Under the pieces are notes generated by a model that ran no database searches, was not told the DNA's origin, and saw nothing but the letters and a program-made list of their open reading frames with translations. Position numbers and translations under genes: made by a program. A stretch of DNA of 49,333 nucleotides from Acidimicrobiia bacterium (lineage in GTDB: Bacteria; Actinomycetota; Acidimicrobiia; UBA2766): NCBI GenBank assembly GCA_020850945.1, contig JADZDR010000023.1:1-49333 (forward strand). The letters are read 5' to 3'. This document shows, one piece after another, positions 1 to 7,641 of the stretch (position 1 is the first letter of the stretch; every line of letters starts with the position of its first letter).

Positions 1-1201
1 CCCAGGAGTACGACACGACCGAACCATCAGGATCAATCGACCCCGACCCGTCAAAGACCACCGCCAACGGCGCCACACCCGACGTCGGCGCAGCCGAAGC
101 CACAGCCGAAGGCGACAAGTTCGGCGGTGCCGACACCGTGACGGGGTGTGTCACGCTGGCCGAGTCGCCTCCGGTGTCGGTCACCGTCAAGACGACGTCA
201 TACACACCCGCCGCCGCATACGTGTGCGACGGCGACACACCCGAACCGGTAGGCGACCCGTCACCGAAGTCCCATGCGTAGCCGGCCACGCCGGCCACGG
301 CCGTGGACGACGACGCGTCGAAGCCGGCCGTGAGGTCGGACGGCGAGGACGTGAAGGCGGCGACGACACCGGGAAGGAGGATCGGGCTCGCCGACCCCGT
401 GAGGGACACGCTGTTCGCGTCCGTCGAGGGCAGGCCGAGCTGGCTGTTGATGGTCCCGTTCAACAAGCCAAGGGCCCCGCAGCCTGTGGCGCCGGGCACG
501 TCGAACGTGTTGTCGACGAGGGTTGCGGACCCGTCACCGCTGTCGTAGGGAGTACCGGTCATGGCCGGCATCGTGCCGTTCGCGGGCCGCGTGCCCGTGG
601 TGAGCGGGATCGGGATGCCGGAGGCGGAGCCGATGTAGCAGCCGCTCGTCAGGGAGCCGTTGTTGAGCTTGATGCGAAGTTTCGCGGTCACGTCCACGGC
701 ACCCGTGATCGGGTTCAGCGTCCCCGTCGCCGTCCCGACCGCAAGGATCTGCACGGTGATGACGCCGATCACGGGTGCTTCCATCCACGTGTCGGGGAAG
801 GACACTCCCGACGACGGGATGCTGACGTTGCCGGCGGCGTCGACGGTGCCCGTCAGGTCGACGGGCTCGACGGGCTGGTGGCCCGAGAGGAGCTCGCTGT
901 TGTCGTCGGGCCCCGCGCACTGCGGGTCGGCCGGATAGTCCGCGAGGGTGTCGGTGTCGGATGCGTCGTCCTCGCCGTTGCTGCACGCAGGTGCCCCCCC
1001 GACGTCGAATGACGTCGTCTTGATGTTGATCTCTCCCGTGTCGAGGGAGAGCGTGAACGAGCCGGGGTTCGCGACCTTCTGGGCGGAAGCCGCCGGCACG
1101 AGGAAGAGGGCGACGAGTGCGCCGACCAGCGTGGCGAGCAGAGCTCTGAGCGTCAGTCTGAAGGTGCGACCGTGCGTCTTCCGGCCGGTTTCCCGTGACA
1201 T
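1..1201 (-). CDS. Secreted PKD-domain protein, 3' end outside window
   Basis: Reading the complement from ATG at 1201 gives an uninterrupted 400-codon frame that runs off the window edge. Residues 1-40 are a Sec signal peptide: basic N-region (RKTHGR), a hydrophobic stretch (LLATLVGALVALFLV) and an AxA-type site (PAASA). Residues about 41-290 form a Ser/Thr/Gly-rich region with a few cysteines and no family I recognise. From about residue 290 there is a PKD domain, with WDFGDGS followed by SHTYAAAGVYDVVLTVTD. A second PKD repeat begins at the edge (PSAVASAAPTSGVAPL, then DGSGSIDPDG). PKD repeats are immunoglobulin-like and typical of cell-surface proteins, so this is probably exported. It is divergent from the PilB-like gene. 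The plus-strand frames over this region are GC-bias shadows. Family and export are well supported; substrate or partner is unknown. Confidence 0.85.
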   Translation of the reverse strand, partial: MSRETGRKTHGRTFRLTLRALLATLVGALVALFLVPAASAQKVANPGSFTLSLDTGEINIKTTSFDVGGAPACSNGEDDASDTDTLADYPADPQCAGPDDNSELLSGHQPVEPVDLTGTVDAAGNVSIPSSGVSFPDTWMEAPVIGVITVQILAVGTATGTLNPITGAVDVTAKLRIKLNNGSLTSGCYIGSASGIPIPLTTGTRPANGTMPAMTGTPYDSGDGSATLVDNTFDVPGATGCGALGLLNGTINSQLGLPSTDANSVSLTGSASPILLPGVVAAFTSSPSDLTAGFDASSSTAVAGVAGYAWDFGDGSPTGSGVSPSHTYAAAGVYDVVLTVTDTGGDSASVTHPVTVSAPPNLSPSAVASAAPTSGVAPLAVVFDGSGSIDPDGSVVSYSW

Positions 1202-1333
1202 TGTGCCTCCCAGTCTCGAGTCGGTCCGCAACGGGCCCGCGACATGCGCGCGTCCGGCTTGACCAGAGTCAGTTCTTCTTCCACGCCATGGGCGCTTTGT
1301 CCTGCGCCTTCCGGCCGCGCGCGGTGGACGAAT

Positions 1334-1346
1334 CCCCGAAACGGGG
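1334..1346 (+). promoter_or_regulatory. Small hairpin next to the leader-ORF ribosome binding site
   Basis: CCCCG-AAA-CGGGG forms a perfect 5-bp stem with a 3-nt loop. Its 3' arm is the first part of GGGGAAGG (1343-1350), the Shine-Dalgarno-like sequence four bases before ATG 1355. Folding would partly mask that site. This is a sequence observation only; a regulatory role is inference. Confidence 0.35.
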
Positions 1347-1354
1347 AAGGTGGC

Positions 1355-1399
1355 ATGTCCTCAGCTCGAACCCCGCAACACCCGATACCTCGAAGGTGA
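1355..1399 (+). CDS. Possible 14-codon leader peptide upstream of pilB
   Basis: ATG 1355 has a good ribosome binding site (GGGGAAGG, 1343-1350) and reads MSSARTPQHPIPRR before TGA at 1397-1399. That stop overlaps the GTG (1396-1398) that is the best start of the zinc-ribbon PilB protein, the GTGA arrangement typical of translational coupling. Either this is a genuine short leader, or the real PilB start is ATG 1355 and a base was gained or lost between 1357 and 1396. The sequence cannot separate the two. Confidence 0.3.
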   Translation: MSSARTPQHPIPRR

Positions 1400-3735
1400 A
1401 CGACACGCGAACCTGCCCCCACTGCGGCGCGTCGAACTGGGCGACCGCAGTGACCTGTCACGGGTGTGGCAACGCGCCCGTCTCCTCCGCGCCCGTCTCC
1501 TCCACGCCCGGCCCCGCACCTGTGGCGGAGGCGGCAGCGACCACGTCGGCGCCGGAGGCCGCGGCCGAGTCGTGGGTGCGTGACACGTGGGCTCGACTCA
1601 CGGCACACACGACCGGCGACGATGCCGGCAGCGATGCAGGCAGTGCAGGCGGCGGGTACACGTCGTGTCCGGCATGCGCGGCTCTGAACTGGCCCACGTC
1701 GGCCGTCTGCCACCACTGCGGGGGACGCCTGGACGGCGGTGTGTCCCAACCGGTGGGACCGGTGCAACCGGAGATGGGACCGGCGGAACCGGAAATGCCG
1801 GCGGGGGTGGAAGGCGCGGGCCCGGTTGCCTTCGCGCCGGCGGCGCCGCCGCGCCACGACCCGCACTCGGCGCACGGCCAGATCGACGATCCCACGTCGT
1901 CGGCCGTCCGCGTGACGCGACCCGACCCGAGCGAGATCCCGACAGACGAGGACGAGACCCGCACCCGACCCACGGCGGTCGATGCCGGAACCATGCAGCG
2001 CCACCTCGATGCGCACGACTTCGCACGCCGCCACACCGGCTACGCCGAACCCGAACGCAGCCCCCTCCGCCTCGGTGACATTCTCGTGGAGGACGGGATC
2101 ATCTCCGGAGAGGAGCTCGCGGCGGCGCTGCAGGAGCAGTACTCGGGGCCGGTCCGGCGCCGTCTCGGTGAGGTTCTCATCGCGATGGGGTTCGCGAGCG
2201 AGGAGCACGTGACCGTTGCCCTCGCGAGGCGCCTCGGTGTCCCCTATGTGGATCTCGACTCGAAGCCCATCGACACGTCCCTCCTGCGCATCGTGCCGAT
2301 GGATCTCTGCGTGAGACTCACGGCCGTCGCCTACGAGGTCGGCGACAACGGCGAGATCCATCTCGCGATGGCGGATCCGACAGACGTCGTGGCCGCCGAC
2401 GACCTCGCCGTCCTCACAGGCAGAAAAGTGGCGGTGAGTGCCGCCCTGCCCAGTGCCGTCGAACGAACCCTCCACCGCCTCAGCGGGGACAGCCTCATCG
2501 AGTTCGACACCGCGGAGAACGAGGACGACCGCGCCCGCACGCTCGTGGACACGCTCCTCTCCGACGCTGTGCGGCGCAAGGCGTCCGACCTGCACATCGA
2601 GCCGAAATCGGACCGCATGCTCATCCGGGCGAGGATCGACGGCAGGCTGCGGCCGCTGCTCACGACCGACGACGGCGTCCACCAGCCGATCGTCAACCGT
2701 CTCAAGATCCTCTCCGACCTCGACATCTCCATGCGGCGCCTACCCCAGGACGGCAAGGTGTCCCTCGTCGTGGACGGCAGACGCGTGCATGCCCGCGTCT
2801 CCACGATGCCCGCCACGAACGGCGAGAAGGTGGTTCTGCGCATCTCCGACGAGTCGACGGGGATCACGGACCTCGACATGTGCGGTTTCCAACCCGGCGA
2901 GCTCGACGCGTTCCGCGAGGCGATCTCGATGAGCAAGGGCCTCGTCCTCATGGCGGGGCCGACAGGATCGGGCAAGACGACGACCCTCTATGCCGCCTTG
3001 AACGAGGTCGCGAGACCGGAGCTGAACGTGATCACGCTCGAGGATCCCGTGGAACGCGACCTGGACGTGGCCACGCAGGTGCAGATCAACGAGAGGACGG
3101 GCCTCACATTCCCGACCGCCCTGCGTTCCGTCCTCCGCCAGGACCCGGACGTCGTCATGGTGGGCGAGATCAGGGATCTCGAGACCGCGAACATCACGCT
3201 GCGGGCGTCACTCTCGGGACATCTCGTCTTCTCGACCGTGCACACGAACGACGCCCCCTCGACCGTGACGCGTCTCGTCGAGATGGGGATCGAGCCGTAT
3301 CTCGTAGGGTCGGCCGTCTCGCTCGTCGTCGCACAGCGCCTCGTGCGCCGTCTGTGCCCGCAGTGCGCAGAGCCCGCCCCCGCCCCCCGCGAACAGGCTG
3401 CCGAGTTCGGCATCCGCCTCCCCCAACTCGGGCAGTGGCGCACGGCGAAGGGCTGTCCGAGCTGCCTGTCGAGCGGCTACTGGGGACGGATCGGCCTCTA
3501 CGAGATCCTCCCCCTGACCGAATCGATCCGCGACATCCTCCGTCCCGGGGTCGGCGACGCCGAGGTGTTCCGCATCGGACGTGAGGAGGGCCTGACCACT
3601 CTGTGGGAACAGGGACTGCGGGCAACCTCCCAGGGGACGACGACTCTCACCGAGGTCGGCCGGACCCTGCGCGGAACGCGGATACCAGCCGAGCTCGCGG
3701 CCGCCGACGCGGGAGACGACCCGGCCGACACCTGA
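1396..3735 (+). CDS. pilB: PilB/GspE-type assembly ATPase with N-terminal zinc ribbons
   Basis: Cytoplasmic hexameric ATPase that powers pilus extension or type II-like secretion (family knowledge). Start GTG 1396 is chosen because the zinc ribbon begins at once; the frame is open further upstream to 1195. Residues about 7-24 (CPHC, CHGC) and 91-108 (CPAC, CHHC) are two zinc ribbons, followed by a Pro/Ala-rich linker. About 223-365 is a GspE/MshE N-terminal domain (LRLGDILVEDG; RRLGEVLIAMG). The ATPase has Walker A GPTGSGKT (about 521-528), an acidic Walker B region DPDVVMVGEIRD (about 583-594), a His box (STVHTND) and the C-terminal tetracysteine module (CPQC at about 654, CPSC at about 686) usual for GspE/PilB. 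The tandem N-terminal ribbons are unusual. PilT lies at 18.7-19.9 kb, but no PilC, PilM-Q or classical pilin gene is present here, so the rest of the machine must be elsewhere. Confidence 0.9.
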   Translation: MNDTRTCPHCGASNWATAVTCHGCGNAPVSSAPVSSTPGPAPVAEAAATTSAPEAAAESWVRDTWARLTAHTTGDDAGSDAGSAGGGYTSCPACAALNWPTSAVCHHCGGRLDGGVSQPVGPVQPEMGPAEPEMPAGVEGAGPVAFAPAAPPRHDPHSAHGQIDDPTSSAVRVTRPDPSEIPTDEDETRTRPTAVDAGTMQRHLDAHDFARRHTGYAEPERSPLRLGDILVEDGIISGEELAAALQEQYSGPVRRRLGEVLIAMGFASEEHVTVALARRLGVPYVDLDSKPIDTSLLRIVPMDLCVRLTAVAYEVGDNGEIHLAMADPTDVVAADDLAVLTGRKVAVSAALPSAVERTLHRLSGDSLIEFDTAENEDDRARTLVDTLLSDAVRRKASDLHIEPKSDRMLIRARIDGRLRPLLTTDDGVHQPIVNRLKILSDLDISMRRLPQDGKVSLVVDGRRVHARVSTMPATNGEKVVLRISDESTGITDLDMCGFQPGELDAFREAISMSKGLVLMAGPTGSGKTTTLYAALNEVARPELNVITLEDPVERDLDVATQVQINERTGLTFPTALRSVLRQDPDVVMVGEIRDLETANITLRASLSGHLVFSTVHTNDAPSTVTRLVEMGIEPYLVGSAVSLVVAQRLVRRLCPQCAEPAPAPREQAAEFGIRLPQLGQWRTAKGCPSCLSSGYWGRIGLYEILPLTESIRDILRPGVGDAEVFRIGREEGLTTLWEQGLRATSQGTTTLTEVGRTLRGTRIPAELAAADAGDDPADT

Positions 3736-3736
3736 C

Positions 3737-6094
3737 TCAGGAGCCCTCCGCCGCCCCCGCCGGCAGGAGGTGCAGGACCGTGACCGTGGCGGCGGAGACC
3801 GCCTCCGGTGACCACGCGATCGGCACGCCGGCGCCGCCCTTCCAGGGCTCGACCATGTCGTCGTAGTGGGGTGAGGCGGGGTTGCCCGACTGGCCGCCCG
3901 CGAGGACGAACCTCGCATCGTCCCATTTGCCAACGGGGACGACCATGCGGAACGTGGGCACCAGGACGGGGTTCGCCGTGATGTCGTTCGGGTTCGAGCT
4001 ACACATGTTCACGGAGGTGAGATCCCCGCCCCACGCGAACGGCCCGATGTCGAAGATCCTGGCGAGGGGACTGCTGTCGCCGCCGAGCAAGTGGGGGAGC
4101 CGAAGGGGACGGAGCTCTCCCCACGCCCATGTGCCCGTATCGTCTCCGAAACGTCCACGCAGCAGGGACACGGCATCGGCCAGGGCGTGGCGCACGGCAC
4201 CGTCCCAACCGTCTCCGGCGGACTCACCCGACTGCTCGAACCAATCAGCCGGCCTCTCCCGCAGGAGGCTCACGATCTGGGGGAGGCGGGTGGTGTGAAA
4301 CGTGTTGAACGGCGTGATCGCATGCGGACCACGACCCAACGCCCACTCCCAGGACCGGGGGGCCTTTGCCCGCACGATCGCAACCGTCATGCGGTCGAGG
4401 AAGACCTCGAAGACAGCAGCCGCCGCGGATGCTGCGGACACGACCCCGTCCCACGTCGAGAGGAGCTCGACGGCAAGGCCCACGTCCGGGTCACCCGCGG
4501 TGTCGATGCCGGTGAAGATCCCGCGCAGGTCACGCCACGGGACGCTCGCCTGATCCGTCTGGAGCTCGAGGGTCGCCTCCACGTCCCAGTCGTCCCGCGT
4601 GGCGAGGACCTCACGAATCCGAATCGCCCGGTAACCCATTGTCCAGTCGCTGCCCAGGTAGGGAGCAGCCGAGCTCGCCACGGGCTTGTTGTTCGCGGTG
4701 ACGAGCATTCCGTCCGGCCCGCATGCCTCGAATGGCATGGACGCGAACGGCACCGTGCCGTGGCCGCCCGTCCCCTCTGCAGCCGGGATGGGCAGCAGCG
4801 ATCCGCCCCCGGGCCGGCGCGGTATCTCGCCCGCGAACTGCCATCCGATCCCGCCGGATGCATCGCCGTAGACCACGTTGAGCGAGGCCGAAGGCCAGTG
4901 CTCGAAGGTATGCCGGAAGTCGTCGAACCCGTGGCGGGTGTGAGCCTCGACGAAGCCTGCGACACGTCCTGTCGAGAGCCACGCCGCGTCGAAGGCGATC
5001 GCGTCGACTCCCCCGTCGAGCGCGGGACCGATGATCGGTCCCCGGTCCGTCACGTGCACGACCTCTACGACAGGTGCGCCCCGCCTCACCTCGATGTGCT
5101 CCTCGCGGACCTCGCACGGCACGAACGAGTCGCCGCGCAGCACGGTCCCGGGTTCGGGACCGAGACGTTCGAGCCAGAGGTCGCACAGGTCCGCCGCCCC
5201 GTTCGTCACACCCCACGCGGCATGGCCGTTGTGCCCGGCGATCACCGAGGGGGCGCCGGCGAACGTCGCCCCCGCCACCTCCCACCGCGGCGTCCGCACA
5301 TGGGCCAGATACCACTGCGACGGGATCGACGGGTTGAGATGCGGGTCGTTCGCAACGACGGGGGCACCGCTTGCCGTCCGTTCGCCTCCGATCACCCAGT
5401 TGTTGGAGAGTCCGGAACCGACGACCGCCTCGAGCGCCGCAATCTCGTCGGCGAGCCGGTCGAGAGCGGGACCGGCTTCGCGGCCGGGAGGCGATATGAG
5501 CGGATGTGCCTCCTCATACCCGGGTTCGAGTGCGACGAGGGCACCCGGTCCGTCGTCGAGGAGGATTCGCAGGCGGGCGACCTTCGTGCTCCAGTTCGTG
5601 GAGAGCATGAAGCCGACCAGCTTGATCGTGCCGAGGACGTCGGCGGTGTCCCATGCGGCGGGGTCGGCGCGGAGGAGGGCGAACTCGTGCGGCCGGCGCC
5701 GCAGGCCGGCTCGCGCCGCGGCGTTGACCCCGGCAGCAAAGGCGGCGAGTTGGGTCAGGGTGCTCTCGGTCTGGGCGGCGACCTGCGCCTCGGCACTCCT
5801 GCGGAAACCGATGCGGCGGCTGAGACGGTCTATCGGCAGACCACGTCTGCCCACGAGTGCGGCGACGGTCCCGCGGCCGACACGGCGGAGCATCTCGAGT
5901 TGGAACGTGCGGTCCTGGCCCTGACAGAAGCCCACGCCGAACGCCGCATCCGCCTCGTCCGACGCATCGATGTGGGGGATTCCGTGCCGGTCACGCCGCA
6001 CGACCACCTCGTCACCCGGCCCGTCCACACGGAGAACTCCCGACGTCCTCGGCATCCTCGGTCCGAGGAGCCACGCGAGATGACGCCGCTTCAC
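3737..6094 (-). CDS. Penicillin acylase family N-terminal nucleophile hydrolase
   Basis: 785 aa, the usual size for the precursor of this family, which cleaves itself into alpha and beta chains and hydrolyses amide bonds of beta-lactams, acyl-homoserine lactones or related acyl-amides. The alpha part carries the typical GIPHIDASDEADAAFGVGF and LEMLRRVGRGTVAALVG blocks. The maturation site is SNNWVIGG, where Ser230 becomes the nucleophile of the beta chain; it is followed by the conserved NDPHL and SQWYLAHV segments. The first 20 residues (MKRRHLAWLLG...) give no convincing signal peptide, and the hydrolase domain starts almost immediately, whereas classical members are exported. The stop is one base from the pilB stop (convergent). 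The substrate cannot be told from sequence; a cytoplasmic location is an inference. Confidence 0.9.
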   Translation of the reverse strand: MKRRHLAWLLGPRMPRTSGVLRVDGPGDEVVVRRDRHGIPHIDASDEADAAFGVGFCQGQDRTFQLEMLRRVGRGTVAALVGRRGLPIDRLSRRIGFRRSAEAQVAAQTESTLTQLAAFAAGVNAAARAGLRRRPHEFALLRADPAAWDTADVLGTIKLVGFMLSTNWSTKVARLRILLDDGPGALVALEPGYEEAHPLISPPGREAGPALDRLADEIAALEAVVGSGLSNNWVIGGERTASGAPVVANDPHLNPSIPSQWYLAHVRTPRWEVAGATFAGAPSVIAGHNGHAAWGVTNGAADLCDLWLERLGPEPGTVLRGDSFVPCEVREEHIEVRRGAPVVEVVHVTDRGPIIGPALDGGVDAIAFDAAWLSTGRVAGFVEAHTRHGFDDFRHTFEHWPSASLNVVYGDASGGIGWQFAGEIPRRPGGGSLLPIPAAEGTGGHGTVPFASMPFEACGPDGMLVTANNKPVASSAAPYLGSDWTMGYRAIRIREVLATRDDWDVEATLELQTDQASVPWRDLRGIFTGIDTAGDPDVGLAVELLSTWDGVVSAASAAAAVFEVFLDRMTVAIVRAKAPRSWEWALGRGPHAITPFNTFHTTRLPQIVSLLRERPADWFEQSGESAGDGWDGAVRHALADAVSLLRGRFGDDTGTWAWGELRPLRLPHLLGGDSSPLARIFDIGPFAWGGDLTSVNMCSSNPNDITANPVLVPTFRMVVPVGKWDDARFVLAGGQSGNPASPHYDDMVEPWKGGAGVPIAWSPEAVSAATVTVLHLLPAGAAEGS

Positions 6095-6106
6095 ATCGTC
6101 TCCCTG

Positions 6107-6598
6107 TCAGAGGTAGGTGCCGAACCGCTCCGGGCCCTCACCCCGCGCCTGTTGGAGCTGCTGAAGCTGCTGCTGGGTGGACATGTGCTGCACGGCGATG
6201 CTCGCCTGGATCCCCTGGAAGAGACCTTCGAGCCAGCCGACGAGCTGCGCCTGGGCGATTCGCACAGCGCTCTCGGACGGAACTCCGTCGTCGGGAATCG
6301 TCGCGACCATCCCCTTCAGCTCGCCCGAGAGCTCCGAAGACATCACGTCACTGAGCTCGTGCACAGCCCGCGACTGCACCTCGGCGAGCTGACGGCGGCC
6401 CTCCTCGTCGAGACCGATGTTCATGACCGTCTCCTGCATGCTGCGCAGCATCTGGGCGATGCGGAGCAGCTTCGCGGGTTGTGAGATGGCCTCCCCGGCA
6501 GGGACGAGCTCCTTGGACTTCTCGGCGTCGGCAGCCGCCACGACCTCGGGCGCGACACCCTCGCCGCTCTGCTCTGTCTGCGTGTCTGTCTCAGTCAT
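6107..6598 (-). CDS. bpa: Bacterial proteasome activator (Bpa/PafE family)
   Basis: 163 aa. Bpa/PafE is an ATP-independent ring activator that docks on the 20S proteasome through its C-terminus and feeds it unfolded proteins (known from Mycobacterium tuberculosis). Evidence: an acidic disordered N-terminus, QPAKLLRIAQMLRSM, the strongly family-specific block RIAQAQLVGWLEGLFQGIQ (about 117-135), a Gln-rich helix (QQQLQQLQQ) and a C-terminal GTYL. The mycobacterial protein ends GQYL, so the penultimate Tyr-Leu docking motif is kept with Q changed to T. Start ATG 6598 has AGAAG just upstream; the frame is open further but loses similarity. The gene lies 12 bp downstream of the acylase start in the same direction. 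It implies a proteasome elsewhere in this genome. Confidence 0.88.
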   Translation of the reverse strand: MTETDTQTEQSGEGVAPEVVAAADAEKSKELVPAGEAISQPAKLLRIAQMLRSMQETVMNIGLDEEGRRQLAEVQSRAVHELSDVMSSELSGELKGMVATIPDDGVPSESAVRIAQAQLVGWLEGLFQGIQASIAVQHMSTQQQLQQLQQARGEGPERFGTYL

Positions 6599-6687
6599 CT
6601 TCTGCTTCCGTCGATCGAACAGGCGGCCGCCCGTGCGACAGCTTCGACGGGATACTACGGTCGGGCAGGCCGACGATGGGAGGTGAC

Positions 6688-7545
6688 ATGCGCGACCACG
6701 CCACGCAGGTCCTGGCGGAAGGGTTCGCCTTCCCCGAGGGCCCCCGTTGGCACGACGGGCTGCTGTGGTTCTCCGACATGCACGCGGGCGAGGTCCGCAC
6801 CGTCGACGCCTCGGGCGAAAGTCGAGTCCGGTTCGAGGTCGACGCGGGTCCGTCCGGCCTCGGCTGGATGCCCGACGGCACGCTCCTCGTCGTGTCACAG
6901 GAGGACCACAGGGTCCTGCGCTGGGATGGCCGCGCCCTCACAGGGCACGCTGACCTGGAAGGGGTTGCGGCCGGTCCGTGCAACGACATGGTGGTCGACG
7001 CGCGAGGCAACGCGTACGTGGGCAACTTCGGCTTCGACCTCTACGCAGGCGAGACACCCGTGCCGACCTGCCTCGCCCTCGTCACACCCAAGGGCGACGT
7101 GTCCGTCGCCGCCGCGGATCTGCTCTTCCCGAACGGCGCCGTCGTCACGCCGGACGGGACGACCCTCGTGGTGGGGGAGACCTTCGCCGCCCAACTCACC
7201 GCCTTCGACATCGGTCCCGACGGGTCTCTCGGGAATCGCCGCATCTGGGCGCGCCTCGCCCCGGGGGACGTTCCCGACGGCTGCTGCCTCGATGCCGCCG
7301 GCGCCATCTGGGTGGCAAGCCCCACCACCGGGCATGTCGTCCGCGTGGAGGAGGGTGGTCACGTGACCGATCGAGTGACCGTCTCGGAGGAGCGATCGGC
7401 CTATGCATGCATGTTGGGTGGCGCGGACGGGCGCACGCTCTTCTGCTGCACGTCTTCGGAGATGCTCCCCTCGCTCACGTGCGAGGCGAGGAGTGGGGCG
7501 ATCGAGACCGTGGCGGTCGACATCCCCCACGCGGGTCTCCCCTGA
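6688..7545 (+). CDS. SMP-30/gluconolactonase/LRE family protein
   Basis: 285 aa six-bladed beta-propeller of the SMP-30 family; known members are calcium-dependent lactonases acting on sugar lactones. Visible signatures: AEGFAFPEGPRWHDGLLWFSD at the N-terminus (the Glu of FPEGP is a metal ligand in the family), GPSGLGWMPDGTLLV, GPCNDMVVDARGNAYVGNFG (metal-ligand Asn and Asp region) and FPNGAVVTPDGTTLVVGET. Start ATG 6688 is preceded by GGGAGGTGA (6678-6686); an in-frame ATG at 6676 lies inside that site and is less likely. Divergent from bpa with about 90 bp between starts, and 96 bp upstream of the acyl-CoA synthetase. The exact lactone is unknown. Confidence 0.85.
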   Translation: MRDHATQVLAEGFAFPEGPRWHDGLLWFSDMHAGEVRTVDASGESRVRFEVDAGPSGLGWMPDGTLLVVSQEDHRVLRWDGRALTGHADLEGVAAGPCNDMVVDARGNAYVGNFGFDLYAGETPVPTCLALVTPKGDVSVAAADLLFPNGAVVTPDGTTLVVGETFAAQLTAFDIGPDGSLGNRRIWARLAPGDVPDGCCLDAAGAIWVASPTTGHVVRVEEGGHVTDRVTVSEERSAYACMLGGADGRTLFCCTSSEMLPSLTCEARSGAIETVAVDIPHAGLP

Positions 7546-7641
7546 CCGGAGAGCCAGCGTGGACTTGTCGTGTGGCACACGGGTACCGTCCACGCGGCCG
7601 GGGCGAGGAGGAGTGCCCGGCGACACGAGAAGGGGAACCCG

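Noticed and set aside
146-1012. Long plus-strand open frame over the PKD region
   Set aside because: Arg/Gly/His-rich composition typical of GC shadow; the complementary strand encodes a clear secreted PKD protein.
1202-1354. A c-di-GMP riboswitch upstream of pilB
   Set aside because: A GCAGGACAAAGCGCC stretch on the minus strand recalls part of a GEMM fold, but the conserved core and tetraloop-receptor are not present on either strand.
1153-2682. 509-codon minus-strand frame opposite pilB
   Set aside because: Antisense of zinc-ribbon PilB coding sequence, no domain sense.
4091-6484. 797-codon plus-strand frame opposite the acylase
   Set aside because: Antisense of an intact penicillin-acylase family gene; no motifs in its own translation.
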